A DNA stretch of 64,000 nucleotides from Lineus longissimus. Taxonomy: Eukaryota; Nemertea; Pilidiophora; Heteronemertea; Lineidae. The translations under genes were made by a program, and so were the position numbers. A model generated the notes under the pieces. The model was not told the origin of the DNA. It did not search any database and worked only from the letters and a program-made list of their open reading frames with translations. Every line of letters begins with the position of its first letter. The first letter of the stretch is position 1. Below are positions 45,176 through 53,805 of the stretch, piece after piece. The stretch is taken from positions 11,820,937-11,884,936 of the forward strand of contig NC_088313.1 in assembly GCF_910592395.1 (NCBI RefSeq). Direction: 5' to 3'.

Positions 45176-46100
45176 TGTGGGAGCGGTCAGAGAAAAAAAA
45201 ACTCTAAGTCGTAGATTCGGCAGCAGTAGCAGCAGATTTACTGTAAATAAGGAAAAGCACAAATAAACACAAGTACAAATAATTGACAAAGAATGCAAAT
45301 CACAAGATGATAACAAGATCTAAATCACAGGACAATCAGAAAAGGGGACCAGAGACCAGAGACAATTATATAGTAAACACTTTCTTGTTTAGATATAAAA
45401 GGTGTAAAAGATATAAAGGGTACCAGAGAAGGTTATGCACAAGCCGGAGAAAATCTCGTGAACATAAAACAGAAAATCCAAATTTAAATGAAGTTTGAGA
45501 CCAGAGACAAGATAAGGACACAACGTCCCCTGGCCGGTTTTACAGTATCATACAGGACACAAATTCCCCACCACATGTAAACAAAAACATCACCTGACTA
45601 AACTATTAGATCAGGGAGACACAATTTAAATAACAAAGAAGGACAGTCCTTCAGGGCTCACCCCAGTTGACCTTTAAAGCAATATTACATAATACAACAT
45701 GGTGTGGGCCTACACACAACTGAAAATGCTGGTGAGGACAACAGGCAGGAGAGGCACTGAATAAATCCTTCCTAACCAACTAAATACAGTACAAAATATA
45801 ATTCAAATGGCCTAAATAGCTTCTACTCATATTGTGTAAACTTACCAAGCGTTAGAGGGCTAAAAATGACTGCTCCTCACAGAAATAAAGACATAGTAAG
45901 AAAGATAAATCTAGAAAAGGACTTGAAATGTTGAACTAAAAACAGAATAGAAGGCAGAAAGGGGTCTTCCCAACCAAAAACAAGGACTAAAGTGACCTGG
46001 AATCCAGAGATGGGACAGGGAACCAGTTTAGGGTTCCATGTCCCTTACAAAGTGCTGAAGTGTGGGAAATTTAAACTGAAAATGTAAAATGGCCATTACA
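45176..46100 (-). repeat. BEL/Pao 5' LTR (element orientation)
   Basis: A 925-bp partner of 41856-42781 with the same ends. In the minus orientation it would hold the promoter driving gag. The sequence just inside it does not match a primer-binding site that I can recognise. Confidence 0.9.
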
Positions 46101-46156
46101 CACCATAGCCTTTCTTGTAGCGAGTAGGCCTTGAAGAAATGTGACTATATGAAGTG

Positions 46157-46724
46157 TGTGGCAAACTTGGGCGCAAGATGCGGCGTTCATTGATCAAGGG
46201 AAAACTTTGTCTTCATTTTCAACATATATTGAAACAAGTATACAACAGTTAGGGTTAACAAACACAGTGCACGAGCTTTAACGGTTCTTCCACGAATAAG
46301 TTCCTATAATGCCTCGATTCCAGTACATATATCGTGTCCGTGAGTTTCAGAGTATTCCACGCGGACGTTGGTTTTGTGGTGGTGAACAAGCTGTATAAGA
46401 GAACAAACCAAGTCTTAATCAAACTGTTACAAGACACCTATCTACGAAATGCGAAATAACCGACCGAAAATGGGAAATTCCGACGTTACTTACGTGGTCC
46501 CAGGTCTTTTTTTATCAGAATATACAGCCAGATCCCTGTCTGGTCTAACACAGCCAAAGGTCTGCACGCTCGGCCTCTGTCAACATAACTCAAGCACTAT
46601 AGGGCCTAGGCCTAGCAAGCCTATAAACATGGTTAACAGCATTACCTAATCATATTGATCATATTGACTTAGGTATTAACCACCTATGCACAATAGGGTT
46701 TCTACTTTCTACTATTTTGTCACA
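46157..46724 (-). repeat. Gypsy 3' LTR (element orientation)
   Basis: A 568-bp direct repeat of 50339-50905. Differences include T-run length, a GCCTC/GTATG change near the middle and a single base in GGTTAACAG/GGTAAACAG. Confidence 0.9.
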
Positions 46725-46740
46725 TTGCTCCCCTCAAAAG
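46725..46740 (-). other. Polypurine tract of the Gypsy element
   Basis: On the minus strand CTTTTGAGGGGAGCAA lies directly before the 3' LTR, the position and composition expected for the plus-strand primer. Confidence 0.7.
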
Positions 46741-46852
46741 TAATTACAGAGTAATTCTATCTTTACACAAAATATCAGTAAATCTTACAATCCAAAGTTC
46801 ATGTCTTTTACGATCTACTAAGACATCATCAAATCTCACATGTCCATGTTTC

Positions 46853-46966
46853 TTACACTCTACTCAGATAATCTGCCAGTAAGTTATCAACACCTTTGAT
46901 AGACTTCACAGTGAAAGTCCAATCTTGCAGGAACATTGACCACCTCATGACTCTAGCATTCTTCAT
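46853..46966 (-). pseudogene. RNase H C-terminal remnant of the Gypsy element
   Basis: The frame KNARVMRWSMFLQDWTFTVK, then IKGVDNLLADYLSRV and TAA, is the end of a Gypsy RNase H (RxxRWxxxLxxYxFxVxxxxGxxNxxADxLSR). It lies downstream of integrase, in another frame and overlapping its stop codon by a few bases. The rest of RNase H and all of reverse transcriptase have been deleted between the two. Its position is the evidence that integrase preceded reverse transcriptase in the parent element. Confidence 0.8.
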
Positions 46967-48669
46967 CCGCTGTCAAAATCCTTGACAACAACCGATGCTA
47001 ACATTTCAGTTTTACCAGGATCTTCCAACTTGGAAGTGACGTCACCTGACTTCATGTCATTCTGAACCCCGTACAATTGTACAATGGATGCCAACACATC
47101 ATCTTGATCGTCTGGACCAGAGTCATTCAGGTTCTTATGCCCCTTTTCAGGCCGTTCAATGTACGGTTTTAACATGTTGACATGAAAGTTCTTCACCTTC
47201 CTTCCAACTTGGATGGTGTAATTTACAGGACTAAATTTCTCTACAACTGTGTAGGGACCACGCCATTGCAATAAGAGCTTATTCCTCTTCACTGGAAGCA
47301 ACAACAAAACTTTTGACCCAAACTTGAGTGACTTTGGTCTAGCTTTGCGATCGTAATACATCTTTTGCCTCTGTTGGGCTTTACACAACGCCTCTTGGGC
47401 CAATTTACATGTTTCTTGCAATCTTTGCTTCAAGTCAACTACATATTTGTACACCGGTTTGCTTTCACTCTCATAATCATCTTGGGTCCAATATTTCTTC
47501 AACAACTCCATCGGACATCGGACCTTTCTACCAAACATCAACTCAAATGGGCTATACCCAGTACTCTCTTGCTCTGTTGAACGATAGGCAAACAGTACCG
47601 CTGACAAGTACCTGTCCCATTCCTTGGGGCACTCACTACACAGTTTTTTCAGAATCGTTTTTAAAACACCATTGAAATGTTCTACTAGCCCGTTACATTG
47701 TGGATGATATGGTGTTGTTGCTACATGCTTAATTGACAACAATCTTTCAACCTCTTGCATGACCTCAGATAAAAACTGGGTCCCCCTGTCCGACTGGCAC
47801 TCCTGTGGAAAACCTAGTCTTGTGTAAATCTCTAACAATGCCTCAGCTACAGTGATGGTGTCTATCTTTTTAAGCGCTACAGCTTCTGGGTACCTAGTTG
47901 CGTAATCAGTGACCGTTAGGATATATCTATGACCTCTCTCTGAACATGGTACAATTGGACCAACCAAATCAACTGATACACGCTTGAAGGGCTCTTGTAT
48001 AACAGGCATACTGATCAATGGAGCCTTGCCTTGTCTACCCTTGGGTGCTGTCTTCTGGCATATATCACAAGACCTAACATGTCTGATCACATCTGTGTTT
48101 ACACCGGGCCAATAAAAGTTAGACAAAACTCTTTCTGTTGTTCGCCTAATTCCACAATGACCACTCATCAAACCTTCATGAGACACAGTAAGAACTTTTA
48201 ATCTTTGCTGCTCAGGCACCACCAATTGTTTCACCGGTTTTTTACCACCTTTAGGCGTCAACACCCTGTATAAAACACCTTTTCTTTCCTCAAACCTGAC
48301 TACACCACTTTTGGTTTCACGTGCCTTTTCAATACCAACTAACTTCCAATACTTCTCAAGTGAAGGATCGTCCTTTTGGTTTTCAACTACAACACTCTTT
48401 TCAACAGTTTCACCGCATGATACCAACAATGGTTTTACTGGCTGCTTGTTTGCCTTGGCCTGATGACGTGTCACTACAGCCGCACCGGTTTCAAGATCAT
48501 CACTCAAACTACTCTCAACCAAAGGTTCGGTATTCTTTATGTCTACATCAAGATCTACACTTTTGGTTTGCTCAGTCTCATTGTTACACCCAACACTAGC
48601 GCCATCTTTTGAGTTACCCTCACTATGTTCACCAATGTTCACTAGTTTTGGCGTATTTCCGATAATCAA
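46963..48669 (-). CDS. Gypsy integrase, with end of protease at its N-terminus
   Basis: A 568-codon frame. The first residues (DLIIGNTPK in the extended frame) are the end of the protease. A linker with VVTRHQAKANKQPVK follows, then the zinc-binding HHCC domain (HEGLMSGHCG, CDICQK) around residues 170-215. The catalytic core has VDLVGPI, the second Asp in CQSDRGTQF and the Glu in GLVEHFNGVL. A chromodomain-free C-terminus has the GPYTVVEKFSPVNYTIQV motif. All three acidic residues are present, so the integrase could be active. It inserts element cDNA into the host chromosome. The lack of an upstream RT in this frame is the notable point. Confidence 0.85.
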   Translation of the reverse strand: MIIGNTPKLVNIGEHSEGNSKDGASVGCNNETEQTKSVDLDVDIKNTEPLVESSLSDDLETGAAVVTRHQAKANKQPVKPLLVSCGETVEKSVVVENQKDDPSLEKYWKLVGIEKARETKSGVVRFEERKGVLYRVLTPKGGKKPVKQLVVPEQQRLKVLTVSHEGLMSGHCGIRRTTERVLSNFYWPGVNTDVIRHVRSCDICQKTAPKGRQGKAPLISMPVIQEPFKRVSVDLVGPIVPCSERGHRYILTVTDYATRYPEAVALKKIDTITVAEALLEIYTRLGFPQECQSDRGTQFLSEVMQEVERLLSIKHVATTPYHPQCNGLVEHFNGVLKTILKKLCSECPKEWDRYLSAVLFAYRSTEQESTGYSPFELMFGRKVRCPMELLKKYWTQDDYESESKPVYKYVVDLKQRLQETCKLAQEALCKAQQRQKMYYDRKARPKSLKFGSKVLLLLPVKRNKLLLQWRGPYTVVEKFSPVNYTIQVGRKVKNFHVNMLKPYIERPEKGHKNLNDSGPDDQDDVLASIVQLYGVQNDMKSGDVTSKLEDPGKTEMLASVVVKDFDSG

Positions 48670-48670
48670 A

Positions 48671-50116
48671 TCAAAGACTGGCGTATTTTACCATTAAAGC
48701 TTCAACTTTTCCTTGAACATAATCACAATCGATGTTGACTACCGCTACTGGTAAACGTCGTACAGTGCCATCTATTAGCATACAATCTTTTAACTCTCCT
48801 GTCAATTGCTCTGGTTGGACTAATTTAGAACTCACAACCACGCTGGTACAACCTGAATCCCTCATTAAAACAACCTCGGTGTTATTCACACTCCCTTTTG
48901 ACAATGGAAAATTCAAACATCCGCAGACGGTTACCCCCTGGTCACATTCACAATCATGTACCAGATAACTTTGACCGTCCCTTTCAAATACATTGGGCAA
49001 ATCTTTCTCATGACCTACATCTCTAAGAACTTCACTTATACAAGCACTTGCCTTGTGAACAGTCAAACAGCTACAACCTGGGTCTTTTTTTAACTCAACA
49101 GCAACGGAACCGAACTCGGTTTTCTTGGGACAATTTTTCAATACATGATCTGGACTATCACACTTGAAACAACGCCGCACTGAGGATTTTTGGCCTTCTG
49201 AACTCGAACCCTTCGCCTTGTCAGCCCGAAACCAACAGTCTTCTTCTTTGTGATTCCCTTTCTTACAATACCCACAAAGCTTTTGGTTCTCAGTCTTAGC
49301 TACATTTGAATTTGATTTTTGAATTTTCTTTTTTTCTTTGCTCTCAAACATAGTACCTCCATGTGCATCAAGATACCGCTGTGTGGCCTCTGCAAACTCG
49401 ACCATACCACGTATTTTCTTTTCCCTAAGATAAGCCGCAAGCTCCGGATAACATCGCCTAAGAAACTGTTCCCAAACCATCAAACTTTGCAACTCATCAT
49501 ATGTTTTTACAATCTTGGTTGATGCCACCCACTTGTCAAACAACCGTGAGATTCTTGTCATGTACTGGGAAGGTGTTTCACCAACCTCAACCTTGGTTGT
49601 GAAAAACTGTTTCCGGAACTCATCTTCTGTTAACAAGTACCGTCTCAACAAAGTCTCTTTGACTTTATCATAATCTTTTTGTTCTGCATCTGACAACCCA
49701 TAGAAAGTATCAAGAGCTTTCCCCGCCAACAGTAAACTCAACTGCAACGGCCAATCAGCTCTCTTCCACTTTCTGAGCTCAGCATAGCTCTCAAACCGGT
49801 TGATATAGGAGTCAAATTTGTCTTTCTCCTCATTGAAAACAGGTAATTTTGATTTACCCACTGAAACACTGCCATTCAGTTTTTCTCTTTCTAATTCTAA
49901 TTTCTGTTCTTCTAGCTTAAGTTTTTCAAACTCTAATTTCTCTCTCAATGTCCTTTCAGCCTCTCTCAATGTCCTTTCACCCTCTGCATCATGCATCTTT
50001 GCCAAAGCAATTTCTCTTTCAGCCTGTGCCTCTTTTATTTTCTCTCTCTCCAAAGCACGTTTATCACGTTCTAAGTTCTGCTGTTCAACAGTATATTTCC
50101 TCAGTGTCCCCGTCAA
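48671..50116 (-). CDS. Gypsy Gag-protease polyprotein, 481 residues
   Basis: A charged coiled coil (residues 5-80, EREKIKEAQAEREIALAK) leads to a SCAN-like capsid region (KFDSYINRFESYAELRKWKR, WPLQLSLLLAGKAL, RRYLLTEDEFRKQF). Two zinc knuckles follow, CGYCKKGNHKEEDC and CFKCDSPDHVLKNC, both CX2CX4HX4C. A protease-like region has VVLMRDSGCTSVVV, with DSG in place of the usual DTG. The frame ends KYASL TGA, two bases from the integrase frame, where the protease end FDLIIGN continues in the +1 frame. Either a programmed shift or a one-base insertion separates them. Confidence 0.8.
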   Translation of the reverse strand: MTGTLRKYTVEQQNLERDKRALEREKIKEAQAEREIALAKMHDAEGERTLREAERTLREKLEFEKLKLEEQKLELEREKLNGSVSVGKSKLPVFNEEKDKFDSYINRFESYAELRKWKRADWPLQLSLLLAGKALDTFYGLSDAEQKDYDKVKETLLRRYLLTEDEFRKQFFTTKVEVGETPSQYMTRISRLFDKWVASTKIVKTYDELQSLMVWEQFLRRCYPELAAYLREKKIRGMVEFAEATQRYLDAHGGTMFESKEKKKIQKSNSNVAKTENQKLCGYCKKGNHKEEDCWFRADKAKGSSSEGQKSSVRRCFKCDSPDHVLKNCPKKTEFGSVAVELKKDPGCSCLTVHKASACISEVLRDVGHEKDLPNVFERDGQSYLVHDCECDQGVTVCGCLNFPLSKGSVNNTEVVLMRDSGCTSVVVSSKLVQPEQLTGELKDCMLIDGTVRRLPVAVVNIDCDYVQGKVEALMVKYASL

Positions 50117-50321
50117 GGCCTAAGGTCTTACCAGCTGCGACACTCTCTGCCACTTCTGACATCTTGTTTCTATTCTACCCTAAAACCACTAAGAACATGA
50201 ATGCACCAAGATTATATGTTTCAAATTCAAAGTCCCAATACGCCAATGATCAATGGTAAGTGTACTAAACTACACTCAACTCGCATCACTTTATTTACTC
50301 CCTATTTGCCTCCGAAAGTTT

Positions 50322-50338
50322 CCGGGCGAGCCCCCAAA
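50322..50338 (-). other. tRNA primer-binding site of the Gypsy element
   Basis: On the minus strand TTTGGGGGCTCGCCCGG directly follows the 5' LTR. TGGGGGCTCG is the proline-tRNA-type primer-binding sequence known from retroviral and Gypsy elements, so a tRNA-Pro primer is likely. Confidence 0.75.
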
Positions 50339-50905
50339 TGTGGCAAACTTGGGCGCAAGATGCGGCGTTCATTGATCAAGGGAAAACTTTGTCTTCATTT
50401 TCAACATATATTGAAACAAGTATACAACAGTTAGGGTTAACAAACACAGTGCACGAGCTTTAACGGTTCTTCCACGAATAAGTTCCTATAATGCCTCGAT
50501 TCCAGTACATATATCGTGTCCGTGAGTTTCAGAGTATTCCACGCGGACGTTGGTTTTGTGGTGGTGAACAAGCTGTATAAGAGAACAAACCAAGTCTTAA
50601 TCAAACTGTTACAAGACACCTATCTACGAAATGCGAAATAACCGACCGAAAATGGGAAATTCCGACGTTACTTACGTGGTCCCAGGTCTTTTTTATCAGA
50701 AAATACAGCCAGATCCCTGTCTGGTCTAACACAGCCAAAGGTCTGCACGCTCGGTATGTGTCAACATAACTCAAGCACTATAGGGCCTAGGCCTAGCAAG
50801 CCTATAAACATGGTAAACAGCATTACCTAATCATATTGATCATATTGACTTAGGTATTAACCACCTATGCACAATAGGGTTTCTACTTTCTACTATTTTG
50901 TCACA
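50339..50905 (-). repeat. Gypsy 5' LTR (element orientation)
   Basis: A 567-bp partner of 46157-46724. In the minus orientation it begins TGTGACAAAATAG and ends GTTTGCCACA. Confidence 0.9.
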
Positions 50906-50969
50906 AAGTGAGCAAGGCCTCTGTGGGCGCATGTTTGCATTACATTCCTCGTTTGCAGACGAAACCAAA

Positions 50970-52618
50970 ATGATGTCCGGCGTGAAATTTCTAACACCCC
51001 TCCTCATTCTGAACAATTTCGTATTGCCTATGGATAATGGAGTAGATGATGATGTTGATATGACCCGACCTCCTCGCCGTTACCGATCATACTCTCTAGA
51101 AGAAAAAATCCGTCTATTGGATGACTTCAATAATGAAAACATAGGGCACTCTAGTGGTATTTCATCGGCTCAGTTTGCAAGGGACCATAACATTCCCCCG
51201 ACTACTTTGCGTCGATGGCTGCTAAAACAGGATGAACTCCGTGAAAGACATCATCAAGTCACCAGTAGGCAGTCGCAGAGGCGTCGGCAGAGACAAAGAG
51301 GCATTGGTAAGTGCTACTTTAGCCCATTCATCCCCCGCCCGGCATGTTTGAGTTGTCAAAGTTGTCACCACATTCCATTTTGCATGATCCTCAGAATCAC
51401 TGTTTTTCGATGATTTATCCGTCAGCTTCTTGGCTTCAGTGAAAAAGGAGATGCGGCAGCAGTGAGCAAATGCTTCATCCATTTGTCATACAAGGTGAAT
51501 CAATGGTTAGGGTTCGTTGGAATATAGTTAAGCAAATCACTCCCTTTCAGCACTCTGGCCAGAGGTTGACAGATTTGTGCGTGAGTGGGTTGAGACCAGG
51601 CGACAACGAGGAGTACCACTCTCGGCGAAGACCTGATGATTCAAGCCCAATGTTCATTCCTGGCGTGGTGGGATGAGCTTCCCCAACAGCAACAACTGGA
51701 ATACCGTGAGCATCGGCCTCAACAAGCTGAATTCAGGGCGTCCAAAGGTTGGCTGACCGCTTTTCTCTCCAGGAATGGCATAAGCTATCGGAAGCAATGT
51801 AAAAAGTGCTCAGCTATCCCACAAAACGCGGATGAACGTGTTGCAAATTTTCGGCAGCAAGTTGCCCAGACTGTTGACAAAAAGGGATAGACCTTGTCAT
51901 TAATATGAATGAAACTTTTTCACTTTTTGACATGGCATCACAGTACACATACAACGCTAACAAATTGAAGTGCGTACTTCTCGTGGTAACTCAAAATTAG
52001 GATGCACTGTCACATTGGGTATAACAGTAAATGGCAGGAAAATGCCTGCAAGTGTCATCTTCTAAGGCCTAAGGGCAGACGGCGCAGAAATTGAGGGTTT
52101 GAGGGAAAATGCTCCCAAGAACGGGTCCTAAACGGGTTGGGCCAACTGGCAGACTCTTCTTTCATGGGTGAACGATTGTCTTATTCCCTTTGTAGGGGAC
52201 GAATTTCCATTCATGTTGATATGGGACATGTTCCCAGCCCATCGAAATGTACAGGTGCAGCGTCACATTGAAGATGCGCCGGGTTTTGTAGAGATGGTCC
52301 CAGGGAGATGTATCGCTGGTTCAACCCCTTGATCAAACAATTATCCGATCTTTTAAAAGTAACATGCGAAGAAGGTGGAAAACCTGGGAAATCGACAAGA
52401 ATGATGAAAATGGTCGTTGCGAACCTATAAAAATACAGTTTTGCAAATCATCAGTCACTCCTGGCCATGGGCCCCCATAAATGAAGAGGCAGTCTGCACG
52501 TCCTGGCGTGCATGCAGCTGCTGCAACCTGATAACCACCCGTTCCAGAACACGTTGACGAAGACATCGTTGATTTCGATAACGTTTTTTTCGAAAATGCC
52601 GAAGACGATGGTCTTTAA
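50970..52618 (+). pseudogene. pogo-like transposase, copy D
   Basis: An acidic start (MDNGVDDDVDMTRPPRRY) leads to an HTH (YSLEEKIRLLDDF, FARDHNIPPTTLRRWL). An intron with GTAAGT and CTTTCAG borders (about 51307-51547) joins in frame to LWPEVDRFVREWVETRRQRG. A one-base deletion at about 51632 shifts into WWDELPQQQQ and GISYRKQCKK. A second shift leads to INMNETFSLFDM, then LIWDMFPAHRN and VPGRC. Several lesions kill the DDE domain, and its first acidic position is Asn, as in copy C. The tail ends FENAEDDGL. The intron position matches the acceptor in copy C; the two other copy C introns are absent here. Confidence 0.7.
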
Positions 52619-52798
52619 TTTATAGATTTATATGAAGATTTAGACCATGATTTGGCATAAACCTACCATGCCCTGTTAACAATTATTCTCACGTGTGGAA
52701 ATCCTGTGACGAATGGTCAAAGTTTCAAGTCTACTGAACCTGGATATTCAACGACTTTCCATTCGAACAAGTTTCGCGGGCCGACCGATTAACGCATA

Positions 52799-53410
52799 CT
52801 ATACAGTATGTGATAGCAAGCACTATTGGCTCAAAGTGTTTCATGAAGTGACTTAAAATGCAATAACAGAAGGCAGACTGTCCGCTATGGTAACACTTGT
52901 AGCATAAAGGAATAAATATAAAGGTCCCACTTAAAATTACGTATTTGGGGCGTTTTCTTCACATTATTGTAAAGCAATCAGTCATATCATGTAGAATCTC
53001 CACTGGTTTGGTATCGAAATACATGTAAATATATTGATTTCCTCTAGCGAACGGCGTTGGTCTCAATTCATTCCGTCTGCTTCTTCTTGAGATATCCACC
53101 TTTAAAATTAGAGAGGACCAGGGAAACGCTGACGCTGACGCTCACGTGAGGATCTTATTGGCCAATATTATTCAATATTAGTTCTGCACGCACTGACGAT
53201 ATTGCAATACTGATTCATTCAATGAATGTCATTGAAACATTTCAAACCGCGCCTCATCATCAAAATTAAAATGTGCCGAATAACCACTGAAATTGATTGG
53301 CCACCAATGCAAGAACGAATCTCGGTGGCTATTTATGACCTAACACATTTCAGCACGACACATTAACTGACATGGGTAATGCCATAAATCTAGTCGTGTG
53401 TATAGTAACC
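52799..53410. other. No gene recognised
   Basis: Flank of the pogo-like element, AT-rich, without a supported feature. Confidence 0.4.
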
Positions 53411-53663
53411 CCAGGTATATGGCACGGCTTAACCCGCCGGCCATGAGGGAATTCCTTTATGGCCCTTTATGGCCTTTAAGAGTGGAAGTTAAGCAACGTT
53501 GAGCGCGGTCAACCTTTGGACCGGTGACCGGCGCGTACAATACATCTGGCAGACCTTCACGGTGCGAGCTCTTGATTTGTAGTTCGATACTGAGACGCAT
53601 GAAGCGCTAAGTAGGATCTAGGACGATTCATCTCTGTCCGAAGGGGGAATGATGTTCGTTATA
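53411..53663 (+). mobile_element. 5S rRNA-derived SINE (SINE3 type), copy 1
   Basis: GGCCAT near 53440 and GGAAGTTAAGCAACGTTGAG near 53482, then CCTTTGGACCGGTGACCGGC, follow the order and spacing of 5S rRNA, including the internal control region (box A, intermediate element, box C). A 3' body with GAGCTCTTGATTTG and GCATGAAGCGCTAAGTAGG follows. An 11-bp partial duplication (TTTATGGCC) lengthens the head. It would be transcribed by RNA polymerase III, as SINE3 elements are. Confidence 0.7.
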
Positions 53664-53805
53664 CCCCCAGGTATATGGCACGGCTTAACCCGCCGGCCAT
53701 GAGGGAATTCCTTTATGGTGCGTTGGCCCCAGAGTGGAAGTTAAGCAACGTTGAGCGCGGTCAACCTTTGTATCGGTGACCGGCCCGTACAATACATCGT
53801 GCATG
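53664..53805 (+). mobile_element. 5S rRNA-derived SINE, copy 2 (head only)
   Basis: A second head begins CCAGGTATATGGCACGGCTT directly after copy 1, keeps the 5S-like 43-bp distance between GGCCAT and AAGTTAAGC, and ends after GTACAATACATC. The body is missing. Head-to-tail adjacency suggests a dimer or an insertion at the same site. Confidence 0.65.

Larger units (their letters stand above)
41856..46100 (-). mobile_element. BEL/Pao LTR retrotransposon, gag-only, young
   Basis: Two direct LTRs (41856-42781 and 45176-46100), each TGT...ACA, flank 2.4 kb of internal sequence; CACCA is duplicated outside (41851-41855 and 46101-46105). The LTRs differ at only a handful of positions by eye, pointing to recent insertion. 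The internal region carries one intact Gag frame on the minus strand and about 850 bp of non-coding sequence. Protease, reverse transcriptase, RNase H and integrase are all absent, so it must have moved with enzymes from a full-length relative. A GAAACTTG tandem run lies at 45131-45160 in the leader. Confidence 0.85.
46157..50905 (-). mobile_element. Ty3/Gypsy LTR retrotransposon with integrase ahead of RNase H; RT deleted
   Basis: LTRs at 46157-46724 and 50339-50905 (TGTGGC...GTCACA on the plus strand) are flanked by the 5-bp duplication AAGTG (46152-46156 and 50906-50910). In element orientation the order is 5' LTR, primer-binding site (50338-50322), Gag-protease (50116-48671), integrase (48669-46963), an RNase H tail (46966-46853), polypurine tract (46740-46725) and 3' LTR. 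No reverse transcriptase is present. The LTRs differ at about half a dozen positions by eye, so insertion was recent. It is nested in the pogo-like element about 50 bp from the BEL element. Confidence 0.85.
40862..52796 (+). mobile_element. pogo-like transposon, copy D, split by three nested insertions
   Basis: The left end reads TGCGTTAATCGGTTGGCCCG (40862), with the rest of the terminal repeat resuming at 41748 (CGCGAAACTTGTTCGAATGG). The right end (about 52738-52796) is the reverse complement of that joined stretch over about 58 bp. TA borders both ends (40860-40861 and 52797-52798). Removing the 860-bp TIR element, the BEL element and the Gypsy element with one copy of each target duplication leaves about 2.1 kb, the size expected for the coding content of copies A-C. 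The element's own transposase is at 50.97-52.62 kb. Confidence 0.8.

Noticed and set aside
41856-46100. The 925-bp direct repeats as a segmental duplication
   Set aside because: TG..CA ends, a 5-bp target duplication and an internal Gag frame identify them as LTRs.
53411-53805. Functional 5S rRNA genes
   Set aside because: Insertions in the first half and altered box C residues, plus a SINE-like 3' body, make a functional gene unlikely.
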